Counted from the stretch's first letter, positions 24,484 to 35,763 are shown. The stretch is 64,000 nucleotides of DNA from Linnemannia elongata (GCA_036320915.1 JAXBDG010000001.1:1302001-1366000), one strand, 5' to 3'. The notes: generated by a model not told the origin, from the sequence alone. Numbers and translations: made by a program.

Positions 24484-26664
24484 TCAGAGGGTGGGGACAT
24501 CAACCTCGTTGCTGACCATCTTCATAAGCTTGGTCAGGATACCGCTGTCGTCGCGGAGACCAGAGTGCTTGTACTCGTTGGTGATCCAGAGCTTAATACC
24601 CTTAATCAACTTGGCAGTGTTCTCAGAGCACTCGCGGTCAACAAACATATCGTCGTAGTACACAGCTGCAGCGACAGGGACAGTGTTCTTGGCCAGAACC
24701 TCGGGGTGGTAGAGCTTGGGCCAGTTGGTGTGCTTGGCCAGAATCTCTGCGCACTCCTTGAGAGGCTGAAGGTACGCATAGTCGTCCAACATCCAGTCGT
24801 ACATGTGCTCGCCTATTACCACCGTCATCGAAAATGAAATAGAAAAGGATGAGATATCCTGCCCTTCGAACATTACACAATATCATGAGTAGACAAGGCG
24901 GAATAATTACCGGTAAAGTAAACAATCTTGCTGGAGTCATCCTCAAGAGGGCCATACTCGTCTACAGAGTATCCAAAGGCGCTCTTGAACTCTCCATTAA
25001 GAAGCTTCGAGGCGGTCCAGTTGGAGGCAACGTTAGGTCCATCGCAGTAGATGGCCTCGTGCAGGATGGCGTAAATTGGGGGGATCAAATCCTGTGCAGA
25101 CTCAACTCCGTGCAAAAAAGCACTCGAAAGAACCTCCTTGCCCTGAATGGTGACGAACGCGCCGAGACAAAGCTGATGAACTGACTCCATGCCGCCAGAG
25201 ACACCGAATCTCTGGCCAAGCTGCTGGAACTTGCGTGGGGTGAGTAGGCTTCCGTTAGGCGTCTTGACCTCGTTGGTGGCAAGGTACTGCATAATCTTCT
25301 TGACGCGCTTGATATCCATGGGGAAGTGCTTGTAGTATTGCTCCGTGTGATCCATGACGCTCTTGTACGACTTGCGGTAGACAGTCTCCAAGGAGTCAAC
25401 AACAGGTGGGATTCCTCCAGTGATGTATGCCGCCGTGATCGAGTCGGGGCTAAGCAATTGATAGTTAGAAATAATTAATTCGAGATATTTAAAAGACACA
25501 TTCTTGGCAAGATTTGATTCACCTCTGGTAAGAGTATACTTACAACAAGGAAAGGTAGGTGGTGATGCAGAATCCTCCATAGCTCTGACCCAAAAGGCTC
25601 CACTTCTTCTCCGCGCTGTTAGCTGTTCTTGTCAAATAATGGAATGCGCGGTCAGTCAATTGCTAATGAGGATGCCAGTTATCATACTAACAATCAACTT
25701 AAACACGTATATCACTGAATTACCAAGAAGAGTCTCTCTGATGAGCTCAGAGTCGCGAACAATCGAGTCGGCGCGGAACTGCATAAAGTACTCGGCTTGC
25801 TCCTGAGGAGTCTTAAACTGGGAGAGGACCTGAACAGTCATGGCAGTCGAGAGGCCAGTTCCACGTTGATCCAGCAGCAAAACGTTGAACTTCTTGGCAG
25901 CATTCTTGACCCATCCCCTAAAAGCATTATTAAAATTAGATGTTGGCAAGTGGTGACCTTTCTTGTATGTTAACGCAGTACTTTCCCACGGAAGGAAATG
26001 CGTTCAGAATTTGAACAGTACTTACGTGGTATAGGCAGGTGATCCAAATCCTGGACCACCTTGGAAGTAAATGAGCCAGGGCAATTTGTCGGCATCAGCC
26101 TGCTTGTCCACAGCGACAACCTAGGTCGTGATCCCACAAGAAGCATATTCATCAGACATGTTGTTCCTGAGAATAATCGAGACCTCATTCAATCACATTC
26201 CTATTCACTAAAAAAAACAATATCTCGGTTACCCTGCGAGCAAAGACGACAATGGTCTCCTTCTTGGAGGCATTGGTGTGGTAAAGGGGAAGATTAAAGT
26301 AGTAATCCTGGGTCTTGAGACCGTTGGCGGTAAAGGACTCGATAGGACCAGGACGGAGGTATCCTCCTTTAGGGCCTTCTTGGGCAGTCATTTTTTGAAG
26401 AGTTGGTGATGGAGTTGTTGTTTTTGCTGGTGTTGCTGTTGAGTAGTGGTGGAGTGATGATCTCAGGAACAAGCTTGGAGAACTGGAGGAATTTGGGAGG
26501 GACGAGAGAAAAAGAAGACGACGGGCGGGGTGGATGTGGCGATGGAAGAGAAGAGGGGCAAGGCGAGGAACGGAGCTCATTGGGAAAGTGTGGGAAAGAC
26601 GCCTCGAAACAAGCGGCGCTGCGGGTCGTCCAATCCGCAAAACACGAGAAATGGACGATACCAA
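24484..26664 (-). CDS. Prolyl aminopeptidase-like alpha/beta hydrolase (peptidase family S33)
   Basis: Six exons (26664-26233, 26120-26026, 25917-25724, 25622-25544, 25449-24911, 24812-24484) encode 555 residues. Signatures in order are YFQGGPGFGSP (HGGPG-type oxyanion loop), LLLDQRGTGLS, the nucleophile elbow GQSYGGF with the catalytic Ser, and YFTGEHMYDWML near the C-terminus with the probable catalytic His. It should remove N-terminal proline or similar residues from peptides. The first about 90 residues are rich in Arg, Ser and Leu with hardly any acidic residues, like a mitochondrial presequence. An internal in-frame Met at 26391 (MTAQEG) would give a form without it. The exon 4 acceptor at 25622 was chosen because it alone restores the frame before KKWSLLGQSYGG. 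Confidence 0.9.
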
Positions 26665-26941
26665 ATGAGGGCAGGACTCGATCTGCTTAAGGGCTTCCTA
26701 ATTCTCTCGTGAATGCAGATGAATTCGCCCAGGGTTTTGCAAATTCTGCAAACAAAAATGATGTCATGTTGACAATAATCGCTGTTGCCGTCATTGATAT
26801 CGGTTACAATTCCATTAAAAAGGAGCCGGGTGCCCACTTTCTTTATCTTCTTTTCTTTTCTCACTTCACATTCAATCCCTTCATCCTCCTCTCTCCACCC
26901 TCCTCTCCTCCACTTCAACAAACCTACAACACTAAAAAGTC
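26665..26941. promoter_or_regulatory. Divergent promoter, aminopeptidase-like / repeat protein
   Basis: Two ATGs diverge across 277 bp. The + strand half is pyrimidine-rich close to the ATG at 26942. Confidence 0.4.
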
Positions 26942-28378
26942 ATGCTTGAAATCAGCACGCCTTCAAGGAGAACCGTCCTCATCTCCATATCCGCGGTCAT
27001 CGGTATCACCACAATCTCCTCCCTGGCCTACCTCTATTACCGCGATAACTACTCTAGCGCCACCAGCAACCGCAAGTTCCGCACCCTCCAACGAAATCTA
27101 TACTCTCGCCTCCTCCAGATCGAAGACAGCCTTGACGACCTCATCGAAACCGATCTCCGGCTGATTCAAGTCCGAACGAAGACCCTCCGCACTCACCGCA
27201 TCCACCCATCCGACGAACATGTCAAACTCCCCTCCTTGGGCCTCATCAATGACCAGGACAAGGCCGAGCTCGGGACAGAGATTGAAGAGACCAAGGAGGA
27301 ATTGATTCGAGAACGTACCCAGGGGTTCGAGGACTCTGCCCGTGTACGTCAAGGGTACAAGCAGCTCGATTTGTTGGTCAAGGCTCTTCATAAGCAACTG
27401 CTGAGACTCCTCGAACGGGCCGAAGCTGTTGATTTGACTGAGCTCGCAGAGGTTGGGGATGAGACGGGAGGGATTTCGAACCAGAACGAGTCCGAGATCC
27501 TGGTCTTTGAAAAACTCCGGAAACGCCGTCGATCGACCTTGGCTAAGGTGCAGAGGGTCATTGCTCAATTGGACCGGATCCAGGCCAGCTACAAGGCGAG
27601 GTTGAATGAGATCAAGGACTTTGAGAAGCTGGAGCGCATTGGATTGGAGCCGAGCGATAGAGTCCAGCCCACCGTCGAGAGTGAAATGATGAAGGAGGGA
27701 GTCACGTTTGCCGATATCGCTGCTTTGAATATCGAGGAGCCTGAGATCCTGGCACCCACCGAGGATTTGGAGAAGATGAAGCAAGGGGTTAGCTTTGCTG
27801 ATGTTGTTGCCGAGAACCTGCCGGAGGAGGAGACTGAGAAGCCCAGTGTCCAGCCTAAGGAGAAGCCTAAAACTCAGACCAAGATCGAGACTCCCGCCCT
27901 CAAGCCCGCCAAGAAGGCTATCGATGTCGAGGAGGCAGAAGACAAGGAAGCCACCGTCCTTGCTCCAACCGAAGATTTGGAGTTGATGAAAGAGGGTGTG
28001 ACTTTCGCCGACATCACCAAGGAGAACATCGAGGAGCCTGAGGTCCTTGCTCCTACCGAGGACTTAGAGAAGATGAAGGAAGGAATCACCTTTGCGGATA
28101 TTACCAAGGAGAATATCGAGGAACCTGAGGTCCTTGCTCCTACCGAGGACTTGGAGAAGATGAAGGAAGGAATCACCTTTGCGGATATTACCAAGGAGAA
28201 TATCGAGGAACCTGAAGTCTTAGCCCCCACTGAGGATCTCGAGTTGATGAAGGAGGGCGTTACGTTCGCCGATATTGCCAAGGAGAATATCGAGGAACCT
28301 GAGGTCTTGGCCCCCACCGAGGATCTCAAGAAGATGAGGCAAGGCTTTACTTTTGCCGATGCTGTCGCCGATGAGTGA
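26942..28378 (+). CDS. Membrane-anchored protein with seven 29-residue repeats, 478 aa
   Basis: A single exon codes 478 residues that I cannot place in a named family. Residues 9-30 (TVLISISAVIGITTISSLAYLYY) are one hydrophobic segment after a basic head, consistent with an N-terminal membrane anchor. Residues about 45-240 are predicted largely helical and charged. From residue about 241 to the end come seven copies of a 29-residue unit whose core is APTEDLEKMKEG, then a hydrophobic residue, TFAD, and an acidic NIEEPEV linker. Copies 1-2 are diverged and separated from 3-7 by a Lys/Pro-rich spacer. The last copy is cut short at 23 residues. The repeat resembles a linear docking motif on a string. 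The helical part has some BAG-like feel, but I make no family claim. Confidence 0.8.
   Translation: MLEISTPSRRTVLISISAVIGITTISSLAYLYYRDNYSSATSNRKFRTLQRNLYSRLLQIEDSLDDLIETDLRLIQVRTKTLRTHRIHPSDEHVKLPSLGLINDQDKAELGTEIEETKEELIRERTQGFEDSARVRQGYKQLDLLVKALHKQLLRLLERAEAVDLTELAEVGDETGGISNQNESEILVFEKLRKRRRSTLAKVQRVIAQLDRIQASYKARLNEIKDFEKLERIGLEPSDRVQPTVESEMMKEGVTFADIAALNIEEPEILAPTEDLEKMKQGVSFADVVAENLPEEETEKPSVQPKEKPKTQTKIETPALKPAKKAIDVEEAEDKEATVLAPTEDLELMKEGVTFADITKENIEEPEVLAPTEDLEKMKEGITFADITKENIEEPEVLAPTEDLEKMKEGITFADITKENIEEPEVLAPTEDLELMKEGVTFADIAKENIEEPEVLAPTEDLKKMRQGFTFADAVADE
27662..28375 (+). repeat. 87-bp coding repeat array
   Basis: Units begin at about 27662, 27749, 27959, 28046, 28133, 28220 and 28307. 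Copies 4 and 5 (28046-28132 and 28133-28219) are almost identical in DNA, differing at about two positions, so the array has recently gained a unit. Confidence 0.88.
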
Positions 28379-28460
28379 AACCAATCATGTACATAGTAGC
28401 GCACACACAATCTTCCCATAATACATTCATCGCAGGAAAACATAAATTTTACATTATCTT

Positions 28461-30423
28461 TTAGCGCGTGTAGCGAGCTGGTTTGTAGATGTTGTTTCGT
28501 CTGGGTCGATCGCCATGCTCTTCCCTCCTGATAGGCGATGCAGCTCTCGATCTCGAGCCAGCACGTCCCTTCTTGGCGTCTCCACCCTCACTGCCCGACC
28601 CATCTTGGCCCTGCGCCCAGAACCGATCGACTTCCTTGCCATAAAACACGAATAACTCCTCTCCTGCCTTGACATCCCGGTTGGTCGTGCAGATCACCTG
28701 GTTGACGACACTTCCTGTGATGAACGAAATGTTTCCGCTGGGGTCCTCGTTCATGAAATGGAATGGGCAATACAGTCGTCCGTTGGGGTCACTGTATGGC
28801 ATTCCCTTCTCATCGGTCGCGTCCAAGACCGTCCGGCGATACATAATCGAGTAGTGGGAAGCTACGCCTACGCCATCCTTCAGAGAGTCAAATTCGTTTT
28901 CCGTCATCGGCACGCCGAAATAGAATCCAAGAGGGGTGCTGGCAGGCAGATCGATCTTGGCAAATAGCCCGTTTCCGGAGTTGGGAATGGTCGACACATC
29001 CACTCGAACGACATCCATTAGTGAGGTTGGGACAGAGCTCAGATCCAGATCCTCCAGGCGATACTCATCCACCCTTTGACTATCTGACTTTGACGAAGGT
29101 CCTCCAGCCGATGTCGCCTTTACCGCTGCCGATGTTGGTGTGGATGGTGTTGTTTCTGAATCCTGACCAGTGGCTGAGGCAGGGGTTGAAGGAAGCGAAG
29201 GTGTTGCTCTGAGCTCCAATTGCTCCAGCTTGTCCGCGACCTTTGAATCTTGATCCTGTCCCTGATCTGCTCCTTGAACAGCGCTCTCCATTGTCGTGTC
29301 CGATACAACAGCCGAGTCCAGCTCCGACTTGATCTTCTTGACATTCCGAGAGTCCTCCGTCGCGTCTTGATTCGGAGGTTCTGGACTGCGCTTCCTTGAT
29401 CCTGCAGATGAGCCGTCGATGGATGGGATCTCTACAGCCTCGAGCTGCCCAGTGGTGGGCTCTGTGGTCGATGCAGACGGATCAGCCGCTGTGATCATTC
29501 CTGGGGCGTTATGTTCCAGTGCCGCCAAACGAGCTCTCTCCTGAAGTTCGAGCACATCGATGGGCACGGCACCTTCCTTGGGCACACCGAAACACAGAGG
29601 CCAATCATGCTTGATCAGCTTCTCCATCCAGCTATCGTACTCCTTAACGGCAGTGTCAAAGTCTCCAGGTTGATACGCGAGTCGGAAATGTGTACTCCTG
29701 CTCCCCTCTGGCTTGAAGGGGATAAAATACTTGTCGCCATTGTTTGTTAAGCAAGCCGACGCAGAATTCATTGGAGTCTAAAAACATGAGGGAGATTGGA
29801 TCAAATATTAGATGGGGTTGAAAACGTAACAGCCACATTCCGGTTGTGTTGAGTATTTTGTTTACCTTGCCAGTAAAGACTTTAGGTAGGCCTTTCTCGG
29901 CACTAAACTTTCGGTCAAGTGCAACTGCTGCAGAGATCAGTTCTTGTCTTGCAGCAGTGCGATTAGGCATGGCCCTCAGTGCCAAGAACATCATGTACGG
30001 CTGAGTGTGCCACCGAGGCTTGACATTCGACCGTTTGGGGGCAGTGTGTCGCGTGTAAGCTGATCCATCCGTGGCATTCGTTGCTGTCGTTATTTTGGTG
30101 TTGGCATTATTGGAGCTTTCGCTTGCAAATGTTGTTTCTGTTGTTACTGTTGCTGTTGTTACTGTCGCTGTTGTTGTGGTGGTGTTAGTGGTAGTGGTAA
30201 TAGTAGTGGCTGTGGTGTCAGGAGCTGTGGTGGTTGTTGATGTTGAAGGGGAGGAAGTTGCAGTGGTGGTAACAGTAGGTAGAGGTGAAGGTGCAGTGAC
30301 AGGGCCAGAGGGTACCGATTGCTGTGCTTCCCTTGCAGGAGAGGACCTTGAAGAGCGGCGAGTTGGCGGTGAGTGTGTCGTTGCTTGTGTCATTAGAGAG
30401 GAGTGCTTGAACTTGCTTTCCAA
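28461..30423 (-). CDS. SET-domain protein with Thr-rich N-terminus, 624 aa
   Basis: Two exons, 30423-29866 and 29777-28461, join in phase 0 (624 residues). Residues about 30-110 are dominated by Thr, Ser and Ala. A conserved-looking block from RWHTQPYMMFLALRAMPNRTAARQE to KVFTGK follows. The C-terminal third holds a SET-type fold: NSGNGLFAKIDLPASTPLGFYFG at the start of the domain, FHFMNEDPSGNISFI in the pseudoknot position, and DVKAGEELFVFYGKEVDRFW at the end. The usual NHxCxPN element is replaced by MNEDPSGN, so methyltransferase activity is uncertain; PRDM-like and other atypical SET proteins vary here. The Arg/Ser-rich tail suggests nuclear location. It converges on the repeat gene across 82 bp. 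Confidence 0.82.
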
Positions 30424-30683
30424 TGGTTAAGGTGAGAAGGGATGTGCACATTTTTTGTGCACAAAAGAAAGTAAAAGAAAAGTCGGTGTGACTGTCTTTT
30501 GATCAATGAAGGTGGAAAACAGTAGCTGCACAAGCAGCCATCTTGAGCAAGGTTCTCATTTTCTTTCTCGTATTCACCCCACATCAAGCAGCCCTTTCTC
30601 ACATCATACCAGTCTCTCTCACATCACACTACACTCTCTCACTCCCTCGCTCACTCTCGCTCTTTTTCACCGAGCCACAGCTC
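30424..30683. promoter_or_regulatory. Divergent promoter, SET protein / zinc-finger protein
   Basis: This 260-bp interval lies between two divergent ATGs. The side near 30684 is pyrimidine-rich with repeated CTCTCAC blocks. Confidence 0.4.
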
Positions 30684-32407
30684 ATGTCGCAAAAAGTGTA
30701 CAACTGTATCTTCTCCGACTGTGGCCTTCAGTTTACCGTCCTCTATGATTGGACACGTCATATGCGAAAACATGTTGCTAATAGGTACTTGACTCTCTCC
30801 CTTCGCTCGCCTTCGCTCTACCTGTAAGGCAAAAGATACTAAAGTTGACGGTGTTATGAGGCTTGCTTGTTGTTGTCGCATTATAAAAATTAATAATAAG
30901 CTAATGTGAATTGTCTAGGCCTGCGGAAAAACAGACCTCCAATGTGATGCCAAGCGCAGGTTTGGGAACAGGAACAGGAGCAGGAGGTGTCAGAACAACG
31001 CAAAGGACGACGGTAGGCTCACCGTTGGTGGTGAGTCCGAGAACAGGGGCAGTATCCACACTGAGGACTGTTGAAGGAGGCACCGTGTCAAAGCCAAGAA
31101 CAAGCTCAACCGCGACTACTTCCGCACTCGACCTGACACGCGACGGGAAACCCAGTCATGATGATCCTAAGCCACTCCCATGGCCACAAACACGCTCCAC
31201 TACAAGCGCGGAGTCCTCGAGTCGACCTTCCACCTCTAGCCTACCAATAGAAAACTCGACTCGACTCAGGTCCCCTCTCTCGCCTACATCGCCTAAAATA
31301 TCAAAAGTGACCCTAAGTTATAAAGAACCATCAGCAACACCGTCCTCGAGATCGCTCACTGCCACTCTGCCAGCAACTCCAATACCTCAGGCGGCCTCAA
31401 GCCTTCAAACAGGACAGCAACGTGAAAGGGTCAGTATACCTACGTCCAAACGATCTCAGGCGGCCTCAAGCCTTCAAACAGGACAGCAACGTGAAAGGGT
31501 CAGTATGCCTACGTCCAAACGAGCTCGAAGTCCTTCGCCCTCCATCTCTGTGTCATCTAGCTCTACGTCTGCGAAACGGCGAATCCTAGAGGACCCGGAA
31601 GATTACATCGAGGAACCGGAAGATAGCACCGAGGAACCGGAAGATTATTTCGCTATCGATGTGGATGAGGATCGAGACTCTACGACATCATCAACGACAG
31701 CACGGTCTTCCTCGAGACTTGGGGCCTACCCGTGCGAATGGGTGAAGAGACGGAAAAACTTCATAAAACCGTTCATCCTGGAGGCAGCGCAATGTCAATT
31801 GGGCTTTGATACCGAAGTCGAGCTTTTTTCTCACTACGCCTGGCATATCGATCAACTAGAGATCGACGACGAGTGTCCGGTGACTACATGCCGAATGAAA
31901 ATCCTGTCCGACGAGCATTTGAAAATGCACTACCAAAAGATGCATCCGGATCTTCCCATTCCTTTTCGAGCGGCCACAAGTTCGAGCACTGCCGCTACAT
32001 CCAAATCTACAGGGCGAACAGCAGCGATGGCAACAGTAACAGCAAGGACAGGACGAGCATCACACTCACCTTCAGAGTTACTAGTCAATCCAGCACGAAC
32101 GCGAACAATTACACCAACACCACCACCACAGCAGAACGCCACACCTAGCCCTTCAACACCAACTAAATCACGGAGCCATTCCAAACTGCAGCAGACCAGG
32201 ATCCTTTCAGAAGGGGACAAGGCAAAGATGACCGCCGACGAGACCACCCCGCCAACAACGGCAGCCAACAACAACAACGCCACTTTCAACCAGTCAAACA
32301 ACAAAACAAAGGCAAGGCTAACCACCGCCATCCATTCGAACGACGATGATGATGAGGATAATATTCGTCCGATGGCATTAGGTTTCTTTTTCAGGAAGCG
32401 ATCATAA
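30684..32407 (+). CDS. C2H2 zinc-finger protein, 529 aa
   Basis: Two exons, 30684-30784 and 30919-32407, joined in phase 2 (529 residues). The first exon is a complete finger: YNCIFSDCGLQFTVLYDWTRHMRKH, spaced C-x4-C-x12-H-x3-H. A long Ser/Thr/Pro-rich linker follows, with a duplicated 23-residue segment. A second zinc-binding region lies near residues 275-350; its clearest finger is CPVTTCRMKILSDEHLKMHYQKMH (C-x4-C-x12-H-x4-H), preceded by a looser C..H-x3-H unit. Widely spaced single fingers suggest DNA or RNA binding in the nucleus. It converges on the 5'-nucleotidase across 117 bp. Confidence 0.8.
31386..31523 (+). repeat. 69-bp tandem duplication in the zinc-finger gene
   Basis: Two in-frame copies of a 69-bp unit beginning ctcaggcggcctcaagcc are adjacent and nearly identical, coding QAASSLQTGQQRERVS twice. 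They differ at few bases, so the duplication is recent. Confidence 0.92.
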
Positions 32408-32524
32408 CAACAACAGCCTGCCATACACACATCCAGTCTACTTTTCTTTGAACCTTTTTTTTTTTTTACTGGTATAGAGGCTTCATGTACAAAAATAACA
32501 ATACCGAAATAAAAAAAAATGTCA

Positions 32525-35193
32525 CTATGCCCAAACCTCCTGCCGCGACTCGATATCTCCAATTAAGGCATTGTCAGACAAAGGACCCTTCATGGGAGCA
32601 CCAGCGTGTTGGAGACGAGCAAATGACTCAACCATAGCCTGGAATCCGCCGGGGTATTGCGACTTGACATGTTCGGGGGTTCCAATAGGCCACAACGAGG
32701 AAGAGTCCATTATCGACAACTTGGCACGCTTCTCTTCATCCAAGGCATCGACATTCTCGGGGTTCATGGGAACGGCCAAGTTCTTGATACGGCCGTCCAA
32801 ATAAGGCGAGATCTTGCCCTTGGACTCGATATAGTCCATCAAGGCTTTGTCCAGCAACTCCACTGTGACCTCGTGCCGTCCATCCTTGACCTCAACAATG
32901 TTGTCTCCGCCCTTAAGTATGAAATCCAGAGTGCAGACATTGTAGACGGCAGTCTTTTTGATCTCATGCCAGACAAGATTCCGGTCCTGGTACTCGGCCA
33001 TGATCAGATGGGGCTGGTCTAAAGGACGGGAAGAGTCATGGACGAACCGGAGGCCGCTGGTCTGGATGTTGGAGGTGACCAGTCGCTGGGACTTCTTGTA
33101 CCGACCTGCCGAGACCGCTTCGAGGATGTTCAAGATCTCAGAGCCAGTGAACTGGGTCTGGACCAAGCCGTTTCCAAAAGGTGAAGTTGTCATGATCATC
33201 TCGATCGTGACGTTCCCAGCGGGCAAGCCTGATCGGATTCCTCCACTGTTGATGAACGCAAAGTCTGTCCAGGGACGACTCTCGGTACTGCCCTCTAAGC
33301 TAGGTGTCCGTGCAATCTGAAGCATGGCATCGGCGACAAGGTTACCCATGGTGCACTCTCGTTGTTTGCAGGTATCCTGATCAAACGAGTCCGAAGCCTC
33401 TCCCAAGACAGTTTGGCCCCATTCCTCAAACTCATGTCTCCAACCGTCAATCTCTTTCAAAAGGCGAGGATTTGCAGGGATAGAGTTCTCAACCAGGATA
33501 GGTTCGCCCTTCCAGCTCACAATCTTGCCTTCGGGGTTGAACGCGACATCCAGGTGACCAATGTACCTGCCCCAGCAGAATGCCTGTCATAATAAAAGTC
33601 AAACCCTAATTATTTTAGTGCCCTACCCCTTGTGACCACTCAATGCATACATGCATGTTCATTATTTTGTCCAAACCGACAGTTAGCAAAACTGACCTGA
33701 ACAATCAAGGTATTCTCGCCCTTTAAGTTCTTGATGATGGTTGGGTAAGGGCCTTGCGAGAGTGGGTTCGAGGGGTCTCCGAGGTACGAGTGGCTGTGTC
33801 CGCCCACAATTAGGTCGACACCGTGTGTGCCGGCAGCCAATTCCATATCGGGTCCATAGCCGTTATGCGACAAGGCCAAGATGCGCTTGATACCCTTGGC
33901 TTCGAGTTCATCAACGTACTTTTGAACGGCGGGGATAGGGTCCGTGAACGAGACAGAAGGGCCAACATTCGAGATATCGCCCGTAGTCTACAAAACATCT
34001 CATAAATTCAGCAACACCATTGGTGTGAGCTAGAGTTGGCAGACTCTAAGGAAGCAGTAGCAAGAAAGCGATGCAAAATTGACTTACGTTGGTGATGTAT
34101 CCAATGACGGCGACTCCCAGGTCCTCAAAGATATGATAAGGCTTGACCAACTTGCCAAGCTCGGGGTTCTTTGTGAAGTCAATATTGGCGCACACGATGG
34201 GGAAGTTGAGTTTTGGCCAGTAGCGACCCAAGTTGTCTGGTCCATTGTCCCACTCGTGATTACCGATAGTTCCGAGGTCGTATCCCAACTCATTCATCAC
34301 CTGCGCAGTGACGTTTCCCTATGAGGTCGGGAAGGTACAATAAGAGGGGGAAAGAAGAGGTGTTAGTATACACCACCCTTTGAGGGCTTTACAGCCCAAT
34401 CTGCGAAAGCGGGAGTGTGTCAATTGCGAGGGGGAGGAGGGAATGTACCTTGTAGTAAGTGTAAAAGAGAGTACCCTGGTGATACGTCCATGCATGAAGG
34501 TACAGTGAGATAAGAGAGGATCCGAGGAGAAATTCATTGAATGATTAGCAAATGATTCCAAGACCGTCCAGCACGTTTTCCTTTCTTCCTGGGTATTCAT
34601 CGTGAAACGAATCCAATCCAGAACAAATATAGAACGAGGAGTTGTCTTCTTTAACATACTTGGAACTAAACGTCAGTTAGATGTAAGTACATGTGAGAAA
34701 AAAAGGAAGGGGTCAGTTATTACTTCCTGGACAGCTACGCATGGAGCAGCAAGTAGCGACCTTATCCCAACCCCACAACTAGCAAAAAAAAGGATTCAAG
34801 GACAATATGCTAGAACAGACAAAAGGAAGGGCATACCTCGTCACCGCCATCCAGGAGCAAGGAATGTTGATTCGCCTTACGAAGACGTTCAATGACGGTC
34901 TTATGGCGAGCAGTGCCTCCATAGCAATGACCACTGGCTCTGTCCTGGTCGGTACAGCTGACTCCGAATTCGTTAGCAGGGTCCACTCTGGAGTGAACGT
35001 CGTTAGTATGGATGACCGTCAGGTTCAACCAGCCGTCGTTTGCGACCACAGGTGCGACATCTCGACGGGCAGATTCTGGCAGGACAAAGGCTGTTGCTGT
35101 GGTGGTGACGGCGGCGAGGCAGAAAACCGCTGACAAGACTCCTTGGAGGCGTCGTCGGCCTATTCTCCCAGAGTCGGCGGAGAGGAATCGCAT
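32525..35193 (-). CDS. Secreted 5'-nucleotidase (calcineurin-like phosphoesterase), 656 aa
   Basis: Six exons: 35193-34837, a 6-nt microexon 34665-34660, 34475-34449 (27 nt), 34318-34088, 33987-33697 and 33583-32525; 656 residues, all joins in phase 0. The N-terminus has a basic head and a hydrophobic core ending ATAFVLPESA, a probable signal peptide. Metal-site motifs follow in order: IHTNDVHSR, LLLDGGDE, GTIGNHEWDNGP, and VGGHSHSYLG. The C-terminal domain contains INSGGIRSGLPAGNVT and TTSPFGNGLV, the nucleotide-binding half. It should release phosphate from extracellular nucleotides. No hydrophobic GPI tail is visible, so a soluble or wall-associated enzyme is likely. The start at 35193 is preferred over an upstream in-frame ATG because it places the signal peptide at the terminus. 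Confidence 0.93.
34660..34665 (-). other. 6-nt microexon coding Phe-Gln in the 5'-nucleotidase
   Basis: On the minus strand TTCCAA is flanked by TTTAG and GTATGT. Including it turns GGDE|GTLFYT into GGDEFQGTLFYT, the form expected for this family (GDxFQGT). Both neighbouring exon ends are in phase 0, so skipping it leaves the frame open but deletes two conserved residues. Confidence 0.75.
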
Positions 35194-35677
35194 GGAAAGT
35201 ACGGGTATAAAGTGAGGTTTGGTTGGTTGTATAGTTTGCTGCCTCTTGAGGGAATGTCGTTGCTGTAGTTGGTAGTTGGTAGTTGAAGGGAATGAGGTGT
35301 GAATGAAAAGAGAAAATGAGTTGAAACGAATGGGGAGGGACGAAGAGATCGTCTGCACGGAGGCTCAGAAAGTGGTAGCCTGTTGTGACTTCTCTTCTTT
35401 AGTGAACGAAGAGAGGGCATGAAGGCTGCAAGCAGGATTTGGATTGTTGAGTGGCACTAGCAAACATATCGATACATTTGAGGATAACACATGATGACGC
35501 ACAAATCATTGAACGACTGCACTGGAAGAAAAAAAACGCAGAGGATGAAAGCTAGGAAATAGGAGAAAAGAGGATAAGAAGGGGACGCGTCGTACCTAGC
35601 TAGGTTGCTAGCTAGCACTCTCAGCTCGTCAATTTGTTTTCCCGCTAGGACTGCAATGCCTTTGAAGCGCATGCGTA

Positions 35678-35763
35678 CTTGTCTCTCCCCTACTCTTGTC
35701 TCTCCCTGCCCTTGTCTCTCTCCCCTGCCCTTGTCTCTCCCTTACCCTTGTCTCTCCCCTGCC
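35678..35763 (+). repeat. Minisatellite, five copies of a ~17-bp unit
   Basis: Five consecutive units of the type cttgtctctcccctgcc, 16-19 bp each, start at 35678, 35695, 35711, 35730 and 35747. Small length differences occur in the C run. Confidence 0.88.

Noticed and set aside
35678..35763. CRISPR-like repeat array
   Set aside because: The units are adjacent without spacers and the genome is eukaryotic; it is a minisatellite.
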